Notes under the pieces: generated by a model
What the model saw: the letters and a program-made list of their open reading frames with translations, nothing else
The model's database searches: none
What the model was told of the DNA's origin: nothing
Assembly (NCBI RefSeq): GCF_014805625.2
Contig: NW_023998490.1
Span: 2,943,987-3,007,986, forward strand
Direction of reading: 5' to 3'
Length of the DNA stretch: 64,000 nucleotides
From: Glossina fuscipes
Lineage: Eukaryota; Arthropoda; Insecta; Diptera; Glossinidae
Made by a program: the position numbers and the translations under genes
In this document: positions 29,201-42,000 of the stretch, in pieces
Layout: each line of letters begins with the position of its first letter
How positions within the stretch are numbered: position 1 is the first letter of the stretch

Positions 29201-32200
29201 ACCATAAAATGCAAAATTCAAAAGTATTTTATGTATATATACATGTATTTACTAAAAACATGTTCACTAACACGATACACACGCACGCTTACGAGATATG
29301 TGTGCCCGATAAAGACAACGATTACAGAAATTTTTTTTATTTTTTTTTAAAACGAGTCGAAAGAAAGCAAAAGAAAAATATATCTATACTTAAGATTTAA
29401 ATTGAAAGAGAAAAAATTTATATGCATTCTATTCACAAAAGTCTTTGTCTCAAATGTCAGGCTATATGGATGGCAATTACGACAAATAGTCAGTTTGAAG
29501 GTGAAAAACGTGCAAAAAGCCCGCTTCGAATTCTTTTTTTGATACGTGACATGTCATGTGACAAACATAAGTCAATTCTTCCGCAAACACACAACCTTTG
29601 CTTTCGGGTGTTCATCAAGATACAGTACGGCAATCAAAAAATAAGGGGAGTTTTTCACTTACACTTCACAGGTTCTATGAAATCATAAAATTTTTTTTTT
29701 TTTTTGTACGGGTTGGTACTACTTGCCATAAGTAGTTATGTCAATATGTTTAATTACTGCATAGATACAAGTGTCTTTTTTAACACACAAAAACTAGCTT
29801 TTCAGTCTTAATTATGAAATCCGAAGTATTTATCCTAAATATTGATGACGCAGAGATATTGAGAATATTACATAAGACCTTTGGTAATAAAACTATATCG
29901 GAAAAAAATATTTGCAAGTGTCCGCGGGCGACCGTGCACTTTGCTAATGTTGTGGGAATTTCATCTGCCTGAAGCTATCTTTCTAAAGGCGCGAGAATAA
30001 TGAACGCACATTTCTTTGTAATTGCAACAGGCTGCACTGATTCTTTGTCATCATTTCATCAAAAACGCGGCCTATATGATTTCACAACCATCACATTTGT
30101 CTGATTTTGTGCCGTTTGATGTCTGGCTTTTCAACGAACTCTAAAGGCAATGACAGAGTTACCGCTACGGCTTGACTGAGAAAATATGAGATGAATTCAG
30201 GGAAGCATTTGAAGTCATACCGAAAGAAGATTTCTTTGACTGTTCCAAGGATTTTGAGTTAGCGTGATGTTTTAAAGGGGGCGGTAAAATCGATTTCGAA
30301 AGAATTAGTGAAATTTTTTCATTTTATAAACAAATTCATCTTATTTTTTGATCACATATAGCATGTGTCGCTCATGTACAAGACTAAATACCAAAGGTCC
30401 AAGAGAGTAGTATTTTTCAAATCCATTTGAATTTAAAAATTTCTTTGCTTGGGGCATTGGTTGAAGAAAAAGAAGAAATTCATGATACTATGACAAAATT
30501 TAGCCAAGGAGTCATAGCAACGCTAAAGACTTAAACATGCAGTCATCAAGACCGTTCGAAAAACAAATGATAATAATTGTGCCACGTAAATTACAGAAAA
30601 ACACATGAAAACATTAAACTCGGGCAAGATCGATCATTATCCGACCCGCTTTTCCTTATAGCCAGGCTAAATTCATCACAAGATACTTTACAACATTTTT
30701 GTTTAATACGATCGCTCACAAATGCTCATTAGAAAATACCAGGAATTAAATCTTGTTGCTATACAAAGCCTTATCTTTCATTAGAGCCGTAGCAAACCCT
30801 AATCGATGTGGTCCAAATGTAACGAGACACTTTTTCTTTCTTATATATCCTATTATCCTCGCCTGTTTACGTTTTAAGATACCAAAAATTCAACTTTCTT
30901 ACAAAATAAAGTCTTACGTGTCATAAAAGCATTTATTTTGGAAGAAGTTCAAAAAATTGGCTGAATTTAGTTTAAATTCAGCATAGGAAGTTTTTATGCC
31001 AAACCGTGTTATGGTCCAATTTTCATCGTTAAACACTCAAAACTCAACTAAAAGTTTATTTTGGAAGAATATTAATACAAAAGGGCTTACAAAAGTGGAG
31101 TCATCCCATCCCAAATTTTGTACATTCATTTAATTTTACAATTTTTCTCTCATTTTTACCAAGAGTTTCCGAAAAGTTAGGCACACGCCCACTAGGCTGC
31201 GGCCACCACCTTTCCCCACTTCTTTCTCTTTCCTTTCTTCTTTGTGACGGTCATCGTATTACACGAATACGGACGTTCCCTGATTCGTCTTATATAAAAA
31301 AAAGTCTAAGAAGTGGTGCGATTCGCTCCACTTTCAATAGAATTCATAGATGGCTCAAGATATGCGAATGTACAAAACTCATCAAAATATCTCGGAAATT
31401 GCGATTTATAGTCTTAATATGATAATATATGAGTGGAAATGAGACGGCCGATTGGCCCGACAAGCTTGAATTGATTCAGAAAATTAACTTGAATTAACTT
31501 GTAACATGTACATGACATATTCACTGCAAATTAACGAACTCGAAATATTTATGAAGTGCTTGGTAAGTGGTAGATGAGAAGTAGATAGCGGCAATGGCAT
31601 GTCTCTCCACTAGTTCTATTAATATGAACAACTATGTATCAACTTTGTACCAAACAAGAAAGTGCATAATAAATCGCAACCCCTATCCGCCTTCCAACCT
31701 CTCGTAGTCCCGATAAGCGAGCTTTCGAAACTACGATTGCACGTAGAAATTAAAAAAAAAACGAACAGAATTACTTGACAGAAACTGTAACGAATATCAC
31801 TCTGGTAGCGTTAGACCATAAAAATCTAAAAGGATTTTTAAAAAACTGGAAGAACTTACTTTTAATGTATCGAGTTTTTAATATTTCCCTCCGGGTCTTA
31901 AGTTAGTTCCAAGAATGCCACATACAACACAATTTTTGATCAGAAAGTTGATTGGCTTATGGTTTCATGATTTTTTTTATAATACAATTGAAAAACAACA
32001 TAAAGCCTTTTTGAAAGTTTCAATACTTTTTAAAAATCTTATTATTCGCGAAAATTTTTCTTTTTTACAATTTGGATAGAAATTAGGAAACATTTTTTTC
32101 TCACCACTTTCGTTGTTGCGCCATTTTAAATACTTTTCGCTTTAATATCCTGATATAAGCTGCTTAACTGAACTTCATCACATTATAACATTAACATATA

Positions 32201-35200
32201 CTGAAGCTTTACTCATACCACCATCCTACATAGAAATAAGTTTAGAAAAAGTAAACAAAAAAAAAACAAATAAATACATGATAAGAGGCAATCACTCATG
32301 ATAAAGTGCCCTACATTACCCTATAGTTGTCCATATAACGACTTTTTCAAATGAAGGCGTTATGTGGAAAGTGGTATAAAAACTGGTCCGATTCAAACTA
32401 TTCCCGACAGCCAAACCGTATCAAGCTTCGTCGATATGCCTTAATTTCTTGCACAGCAAGAGAGAAGAACAAGTTTACGTCAATTCAGAAAGCGATTCTG
32501 AATAGACCGCTATGATGACGCAACTCCTTCTAAGCGTTAATATATCCCTGTACCACCACACAGGTAGTATAGGGAATAAAAATTGATTTAAAAACATTCT
32601 GATATAAATTTTGAACTTTTTTATATGAATTTTTTCATTAACACAAGCTCCATAATCGCTGTGCATCGTCGGTGAAAAAAGAATGCACTCTCGGAGAATT
32701 TGCTGAGTTAATTGTACCTCCTACAGCTATATGCCCGGCAGTCTTAGATCGTCAACGTTCAATAAATCAAACGAATAAGGTGAGTTTCTCGCTTGTCTTC
32801 TTCTTCTTTTTCTTCTTCTTCTTATTGTTGCGCTATTAATTGATTCTTTTTAATTTTAATATTAATTACTACCACAAATGTATTGGCTTATAACTCGAAA
32901 TTCCCTGCCTCGCAAATGCTTTATCAAATTTAAAAAAAAAAAAAATTTATAAAAAATGTAAAAAAAAATTATAAATAGAAATCTCAACACCATCAGGCCA
33001 CACACTTTCAAATTACGTCAATCGATGACAGGAATTGTCCTCTCTTGGTATTTGTCAATCCAAAAAGTGGTGGACGTCAAGGCGATCGCATATTACGCAA
33101 ATTCCAATATATGCTTAATCCACGCCAAATTTATGATTTATCGAAAGGCGGCCCGAAAGAAGGTAAATGAAAACAAAAAACAATTATGTTGAACTTAAGC
33201 CAAATTCTTAATCGATTGATTGCCAATAGTTTTGATTACAACATTTGACTTTGAAAAGAAACAAAAAAAAACAAAGCAGAAACGAAGATTCATTCGAGTA
33301 AATCTGGAAAAGTATTCCATCACAAACTTTTATATGAGCTTGTATCATTTTTATCAGGCAGACATCGCGGCGGTACTCGCACACAGTTCATCTTAATCAT
33401 CTTTCTTTTAAAAGCTCTAAGTGAAAGCTTGAAAATTTTGAGACAAAAATTTAATAGAGACAAGAGTGACGAGTTTTTAGTTGATTGTAAAATTCACTAA
33501 TAGACTCTAAAAATCTTAGCCACTTTTCGGCTCCATCAGACATATTTTGAGGGCGAAAAGTACAGCGGAAATTTCGTTTTCTTGTTTAAGTCGACGAAAA
33601 CTGAATACGTATGTATACCTTACGAATTTTACGCAAATTTTGCCTACGAAATACACTTTTCAGGACTTGTACGAATAATGATCACTTTCTAGCAATATCG
33701 CGAATGTTCTTTAAAGCAGATCTATTGGATATCAGGAGCATTACTTTTAACTTGGTTGTTTCAAATCAAAACTCTTTTAACTGATTAATCTTTGCGATTA
33801 AAAGAACAGATTAAAAACCTCTATCTCAAGGAACTTCCGCGTCGCCTCATTTCGTTTGTTTATTAAATGTGAAGCAATTTTTTTTTGGCCAAAATATTAT
33901 CGAAGTTTAAAATTCAATCTTTGTGATGTATATGAAGGAAATTCGAAACCTTATCCGCCTAATATTAAACACGAAAATCGTAATTATAGATCGGCAAGAA
34001 GCATTTTTTTAGCAGATTTCAATTGATTTTTTATTTATTTATTTTTTCCTAATACTCCACAATAACCCTTAACACTTCGGGCTAAGGATGAACCGTTAAA
34101 GAACGAGCTAGTAAGAATGAGTTGAATCGGACCATTTTTATCATCACTTTTCATATGAAAACTTTTTTATATGAAGAGAAGTAAAAACATTATAGTCAAG
34201 CAAGGACGCTATTAAGCACGCTACGTCAATGTCAGTTGTGATAATAATAGACCAAAAATTAAATGTTATTTTAATGCAAAGGAATAATTTGTATGAAAGC
34301 CCGCGAATTGGGGGATGCCCAAAGCACCATGTTACTTGATCAAAATTTACCAAACTTTATTTATTTCCCAGAAATTTTATTATTTTTCAGTTTTCATAGT
34401 CACAGAAAGTATACAAATTATACTTTGTCTCCATATAGGGACCCACTTTCATGTTAACCATTAGCACCTAAAAAATAGACCTAGGTGATCCAAGTTGCCT
34501 ATTGCCATTATTTGTTTATTTTGCCGTTATAAAACATTAACAATTGAACCCGTTTCTGGTGCACTTATTTTTATGTCCAATTAATACCATTGTCAAATTT
34601 TTATCATAAAACATTAACAATTAGACTTTTTTGGCTTTTAAGGGTTTACATTTCCTGGCAATCCTTATATATGGTGATATGCAAACAATAGCTCTACAAT
34701 GCCCGAATCCGGCATACCTGATTTCTTTCTCAAGTAACTATTCTGGGTCAACGAAATATTGAAAATTAGACCTTTTTATCATATAAAGAGTTCGTTTTCG
34801 TAGGAGGAGTTCAAAAAACTGCCTCACTCCGTCCAAAGTTTTTACGCCCAAATACTATTACTTAGCCATTTTTGTCGAGAAATTTTGAAAAATGCAATTT
34901 ATTCCATATAATGACTTTTCACGTTAGGGCGTCCTACGGGGAGTTGTTGAAAAGGTGAACCGATCCAAATCATTTAAAACAGTGTTTGTCGTTGAGTCGA
35001 AGATGTCAGTGTAGCAAATTTTATTAAGACGTCTTACAAATATCGATGTGTAGGTTGAAACAAAATACATGGACAGGAATCAGACGGACAAACAGCCCAA
35101 TAAACAGCCTCGTACAACGAGTGATTGTTGAAAAATTGTGTGTTTCGACAGCAAATGAACTTTTTGTGGGATTGGTCCAGCTCCTCTAATGGAAAAAGGT

Positions 35201-36029
35201 CTAATTTTGAATACTGGATGACAACTGTACAGTGTATAAGTTAAACGAAAGCGGCATGTTATAACCCATAAAAGGGAAAGGGGTGTATATTTACAACAAC
35301 CGTCGTCCGATCCGAACCATTATCAATACCATTTACAAGAATAAGGCACGAACAGACGGGCAGACGAACGGAAAATCTTAGCTCAGAATCACTTTCTGAA
35401 TCGATCGATATAATAACAATTCAATTCAGGTTAAGTTGTTTTGGACGTTGCGTACTTCGACACAAACTTAGTACACACTTGTGCACCAAATGATAGTGGG
35501 GTATAAAACGAAGCCTAAATTATAATATTTTAGGATGAAAATCTCTCAAGAGCAGTGACTTGACATACAAATTCCCTAAACTTGCCTAAATTTCGATATA
35601 ATAAATTCCTTATAGGAACTCTTGTCGAAAATAAGCTTTTCTTCGTACGACAAAAAGATTTAAATTTTTCGTATTTTTTAGTGAAAATACAAAAGCTGAA
35701 CGATAATAAGTGCTTTGACACGAAAAATGAATTTTACTAAATTTGGACCGCACAGATTTACACATTTTGGGTTCCCTCCAATATAAGGTTTTTTTTTATA
35801 AATTAAAGCAAGAATTAAAGAGTGTGATGGTGTGTAGAGGTTGGATTTTATTTGTACCGCCTCGCTAACCCAGTTACACTCACAAACAAAAGTGACGTAT
35901 ATAAAAATGATAAATAACTAAGGGCGTGTCTTGTCTAGCTGTCTCATAGTCCGTTAGTATTGTTCTTTTGTCCGTTAGGCCACACCTATGTATCTCTTGG
36001 TCCGTTACGTCAATGTCTACAGTTCCATT

Positions 36030-36070
<41 letters not shown>

Positions 36071-39000
36071 CGTCGCGAACCTATTAGATATATAATTCAT
36101 CATTTATGTCATATTTTCCCGTTTTTTTTCACTATTCTTAAAACTAATACGCTTTACTCCTTTCTTGATGTGAACCTTGCATTCTGGTACAGCCACAACA
36201 TCACCGTAATCCGTTTCGGTAAAATCTTCCAGGGTTTCAATCTAATGACATCATCTATAACCGACAGCAAATGCCAAGCCTACATTTGGAGCTATATTCA
36301 AACGCTTGAATGATTGTTTTTTTTTTTTCTTGATTTAATTTTTTTCATTTTATTTGTTGTCACAATGCTATATTATATTAATTTATACGGACGTTAAAGC
36401 ACGTTTTAAAAGACCATGTTCTTGTTTGAATCTCACACCAAGATATTTAAACACTATTTTCACAAAGTTATTTCATATTTGTCCTTAATAGCTAAAGTTT
36501 TAAAGTTTTTTATTTTTTTTTTAATTTCGAAAATTTATTGACAATTATAGTAATGGTGATCTCTGCACATTTTTATACTCGTACATTAAACGAGCTTTTA
36601 TCGTTAACGTTTATCCATTATTTCGTTTCTACCGATTTATATTTTTGTTTTATGCAAAATTTCGCAGGCTTTGACAAAATTTCCATTTAATTGCCCATAT
36701 TTAGATTTCTTAATCTTGTTTTTATTTTCTCTCATTTCTGTTGGTCACCACTCACACCTGCTGGCTCGCTTCCTGCCGCCAAAAAGTTTTTCCTTTTCTG
36801 CCTACGTCCAACCTCACGCGATGATCAACTCCGACTCTCACAATAATTTTATTTAAAAAAACCTACCCTCATGCTATGCAGACGGACTTCGGACTTTGCT
36901 CCCTTTTCATAATTCTCTCCCTAAACAGTGCTACTATATGAGCGGAGAACTATGAAAACAGATCTTAATTAACGGAATTCCGTTATTATGAATAACTCTA
37001 CTCAGTTTGTGAATAGCAGGGACAAAGCCGACCGACGGAAACCCCCTTCACATCGCTTAGTAATAGACGATTTACCTTGGTTAAATGTTAACTTCCTTTT
37101 TATATATTACGGGCAATATAGTTATTTATTGACAAAAAAAAAGAAATCAAAATTATTTTTAAAAATTTCTTATCAAAAGCACATTTTTTAATATTAATTT
37201 TCTTCGCTATTTTTGCAAATAAATAACCAGGTCTTACTCTATTTAAGGATTTGCCAAATTTTAAAGTTATTTGCTGTGGCGGCGATGGTACTGTAGGCTG
37301 GGTATTAGAAGCTATGGGTAAATATATCAGAAATTACTTTTAAATCTAAGTTTTATTGATAATCGAAACCAAAAATTTATGATTTTATGGTTGCTATTAA
37401 ACAATTTCAGATAGCATCGAGTTGAAAAGTCAACCTGCCATCGGAGTAATACCGCTGGGAACTGGCAATGACTTGGCTCGATGTTTACGCTGGGGCGGCG
37501 GTTATGAGGGTGAAAACATTCCAAAATTGTTGGATAAAATCAAAAGGTCGACTATTGTTATGCTTGATAGATGGAGTATTGAAGTAATAAATAATCCTGA
37601 AGAGCAGATAAAACCAAAGGTTAGTGGATTTTGTTTTTAGGGCATACAATACATAGATATTGCAGATATTTGGACCTTATTGCACCTATCACAAAGGGGT
37701 AAGTTACTCTTACGTCCGTAGTTAAGTTCGATTGTGACATAAGAATTATTACTGATTGGTTTGAGGTGATGGGTATCGACGATTCGTATTACTGTGAGAG
37801 AACTTCAGAGACTCCACAAATATATAATATATTTTTGATCAGCATTATATGCTGTCTAGCTTAAGCATGTCCGTCTGTGCATCTGTCCAGTTGTTTGTCA
37901 GTGCATTGTGCGTTGTAAGCATTCTCTTGGCCGCAAAAAAAGTCAAATCTGGCGGAAACATGGAAACTTTGTGCACGCGCAATCATATTGAAAATAAGGT
38001 AAATCGGTAAAAGGATCCGCCCGCAGCACCACGTAAACTGAGAACACTTCTGTGTTTCAAAGGTATAGAAAATGGGATTTTGCTCATTAGTCATAAACCA
38101 CAGCAGATAAATGTATAAAAAGTTGACTGTACATTCTATGGGCAATGTTGTAGTACCGGTACAAATATGGGAATAAAACAGCCACGTCTAGTTAATTTTA
38201 TAATTGTATATTGTAAATTTATATTTGTTTCAAAACTAACACACAGAAACAAACCGAAGACCCCATAAAGTATATAAATTCTTGGACACCTCCAAATTCG
38301 GAATGCGCCTAAGCTCGTCTGCCCATTCAGCCGTCCATTTATGCCTTTGCCCAACCATATATCATCTGTGGTAGACATTCACTCATTCACAAAAATGATG
38401 ATGTCGGTTACAAACTTGCAAAACAATATGAAAACGACCCAAAGTTATCGGAGAAAACGCTTATAACGCCCACACGTCTATGTGACAAAAACTAGGAGCA
38501 GCTTTCGTTCCGCGTTTTTCATTACTACTCATCAGGTACATCACGTACACCATATAAATTTCCAACAGAAAACAGAAAAAATGGACCGCACCCACCTAAT
38601 ATTATAGAATAGGAAAATGTGCCTCTTTTTTCTTTTAAGATGTGTATAAAAGATTCGGTTACTACCGAATACAATTTCCTTACCTCTTTTGTTTGCTTAT
38701 GTTTATTATCAATCACTCCTCGGTGAAACTTACCTTGATCTGCTTTTATGCTTGCAAAACAGGTGACATTACATTCAAATATGCAGAAAGTGATTGAATT
38801 ATCACAAAGTGTGGTAGTGGGAGAGAAGACGTTATTGGAGCAACATGAACAAGGACATCGTTGCAGCAGCTGGAATGTACAACTTTTTGAAACTGAAACA
38901 AATAACAAAATCATAGCAACAACAGTCTCATCTTCAATCAATGCTAATGAAAGTCCTCCTCAGTTTTCAATCAAATCGATATATGATAAACAGATGGCTA

Positions 39001-42000
39001 CTGATTTATTGGCTGCCACATCATCATCATCTGCATTGACAGCAACAACAATGGCAACAGCATCGACAGCAACAACAACATACCGGACTACAACGAAAAG
39101 CATATCAATGTCAACATTTGAAATGAAACGTTCGCAACAATATCCCCAACAAGAGTACAATCTCCGACAGGACTCAACAGCAATCAGTAAATGCAATAGT
39201 CTTAGCAGTACTTGCACTAGTAGTACAAATAGCGCAGAACAACAACAACAACATCAGCAGCAGCAGGAACAACAACAACGGCAGTCATGTACAACATTAC
39301 TTGATGTCATTAATACATCTTCGCTATTGAAGCAAACTAACTCAACCGATACCGATTTCATACGAAATAAAAATCTACAGGAGCGTCATATGATAGTTGA
39401 TAGTATAGATCCATCTAAACACTTCAGTGTCGGCGATAATAACAACGATGCTTCGAATGATTGCTGTCACAAATCTTTAAGTGTTGCGCCCATTGCAGCG
39501 AAACAAGAAATACGAACATCGACTACTTTGCCAACCCCACTTTGCCATACCAGTGGTAATAGTAACGACGGTTTTGTGGCAACAGAAATTGAGTGCATTC
39601 CACGCAATAATAATAACCGCAGCAGTAGCTTAAGCAGTATCGCAAACGTGAAATTATCACCAAGTCACTTATGCTCATTGCAAGCGTCTCCTGTACATAC
39701 ACCTACAACTAACGTAGCGATGGAGATGGAAAAGTCATTTAACATTCCACTACCAACAACAGCAACAACTAGCAATAAAGTTGAAAATGGAAAAGATTGC
39801 ACTGTACCGTATAATATTATAAATAATTATTTCTCTGTCGGTGTGGTAAGTTAATAAAAATTTATCCTAAATTGTTTTGGTTTTTTTTTTCTTCATGGTC
39901 TTAATTGCTTGCAATTATTAATTTTCATATATGCATACAATTTGAATATCTAAACATATACTCATAGATGTACGGTTTGAATATCTGATACAAATCTACT
40001 TATAATCTTAATTTTTTCTCAAAGAAAATGCCTCCACATAGTTGCCTCAACGATAAAACTTAACTTAAATTATTGTTCCATTGTTGTCAATCTATGAACA
40101 AAGAATTGAATTGGAATCAATTTTGTTCCGTATTATTCTTTTGTACCAACAATCAAAACTCCTTCCCCTTAAAAAGGATTGACAAAAGCTTCAAACAGCA
40201 CGCGGCTAGATAGAGCTTTTCTACACAGTCCTCTCACTAATCAGTAGTTGCGTTTAATTGAATCTAATATGAAATTGTAACTACTCTCAGTGTCTTGTTC
40301 TTGCCATACAAGTATGGCAAGGTCGACTGGGACATAGTCCCACGCTTTGTTCGTTAAACATTGGCTCTCTTTTAAGTACTGCTTAAACTTTATTCAAATT
40401 GTCCATTGCGTTCAGTTCTTTCGCCCACACAAGGGAGTAAAATAAAAAAAAAAACAAATTAAAACTTTTATAGCTGGACAAGGCCAACTATTAAATGCCT
40501 AGCGCGACTTTCACTACTGCAATCCAAATTGAAGGATTTATTAAAAGTTACTCATTATTGCCACAAGTGGCTTTCTAAGATAATGTTATAGTGAGGGTAA
40601 AGGATGCGTGGCGCAATACAAAACGTGAACGCAAACGTCACGATCCAAATTTCATCTTTTTGCCAACTCTTCATCATTTTGATTCTAAAACACGAAAAAT
40701 TAGACCTATTTACCCTATGAAGTGTTGTTTTTCATAAGAACTCTTACTTTGAATAGAAACGAAAAATAAGCCAATGCGGTCCTCAATTCTGTAGGAAAAT
40801 TTTTATAATGAAAACACAATAAATTGAGGTTTATTAACTTTGCTTTGATCTTGACTCTATGACTCCGACTCAGCTACACTGTGCGCAGTGTCTTATATAA
40901 TAAATAATTATGCTAGCTTAAGCCAAGGCTTAATGTGGACCATAGCTAAAGTAGATTATCTTAACCAGGTTATAGCTACGTTTACATGAGGTGGAAATAT
41001 ATGAAAGTGTAAACTAAGCATAAATGATTATTAAACGGGTAGACTGCGATAAATCGATAATGCTGCAACACTTTTTTGCCCTGTTAGGCGTTGTTGGTTA
41101 GGAAAACCGTTATGTTGAGGAGCGACCCCAACATAAATCGAAGCCCCAATACTTTTAGATGTCTAATCATTATTTTATAGAATCTTTCGCATAATTTTTA
41201 ATTCATTTTTCGACTAAAATATCTCAACCAACAATATTAGGTTATGATGTATCAAAAATGGTAATCTAATGCTTCAAGACGAATATGCATACATAGGGTG
41301 TAAGACGGACAGGTGGATAGACTTGCGTATTTCCACTAGGAAAGTAATTCTTAATAGACTGATACGATAAACGATGCGTCCACCTCAAAGTCATTCAATT
41401 TTTGCGATCAATAATTTTTTGATTTACATACAAAGTACTACCATCTCGATACAATGGATAAACAAAATGGAATCGATATATCGAATGTATTGACTTTCAT
41501 CGCATGATGATTTGCGTCTTTCACATTTCTTTAAAGATTTTCTTTTAAAGCTGAATTTTGTGCATTTAGGACCTATGAGTGATATGAGCGGTTAAATGGC
41601 ACTTATACACAAGCATTAAAATGAATGAAAGAAAAGTGCTATATAAAGCAGTGGGAGTTTAGATGAGTTGGTAAGCGCAAGAAAGCTACTTAAATTGAAA
41701 TTGATTTTTATACTCATAAGCAGTTTCTTTAAAGAAAAATCTATATGTATATAGATGGAGAGATAAAAAAAATTAAAAAGTGCATGATAATAAAATTTTA
41801 ATGTTATTTCTTTGGTTTATGAGCGAAGAAGTAAAAATATTTTTATAAAGCTTATGTAAGAAAAATTGAAAGACAACCTTAAGAAGAAATTTTTACCAGC
41901 CAACAAACTATTGTAACGACTTAATAGTACGAAGTCATATAAGAGATACTTCCTCTGCACGATTTTATAAAATTGGAGATTTTCTACAAGAGAACGGCCA

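Larger units (their letters stand above)
26046..32647 (+). other. Dgk intron 8 of window (6.6 kb)
   Basis: Holds a three-fold diverged repeat at 27.64-27.91 kb, a dispersed repeat copy near 28.1-28.4 kb, a TG microsatellite at 28976-29010, a mariner fossil at 29.8-30.3 kb, a SINE-like copy at 31.2 kb and another dispersed repeat at 32.3-32.55 kb. Other parts show nothing recognised. Confidence 0.65.

Noticed and set aside
38525..38941. 138-residue minus-strand frame
   Set aside because: It overlaps a dispersed repeat and the antisense of Dgk exon 13. The plus-strand frame has strong homology support at its end.
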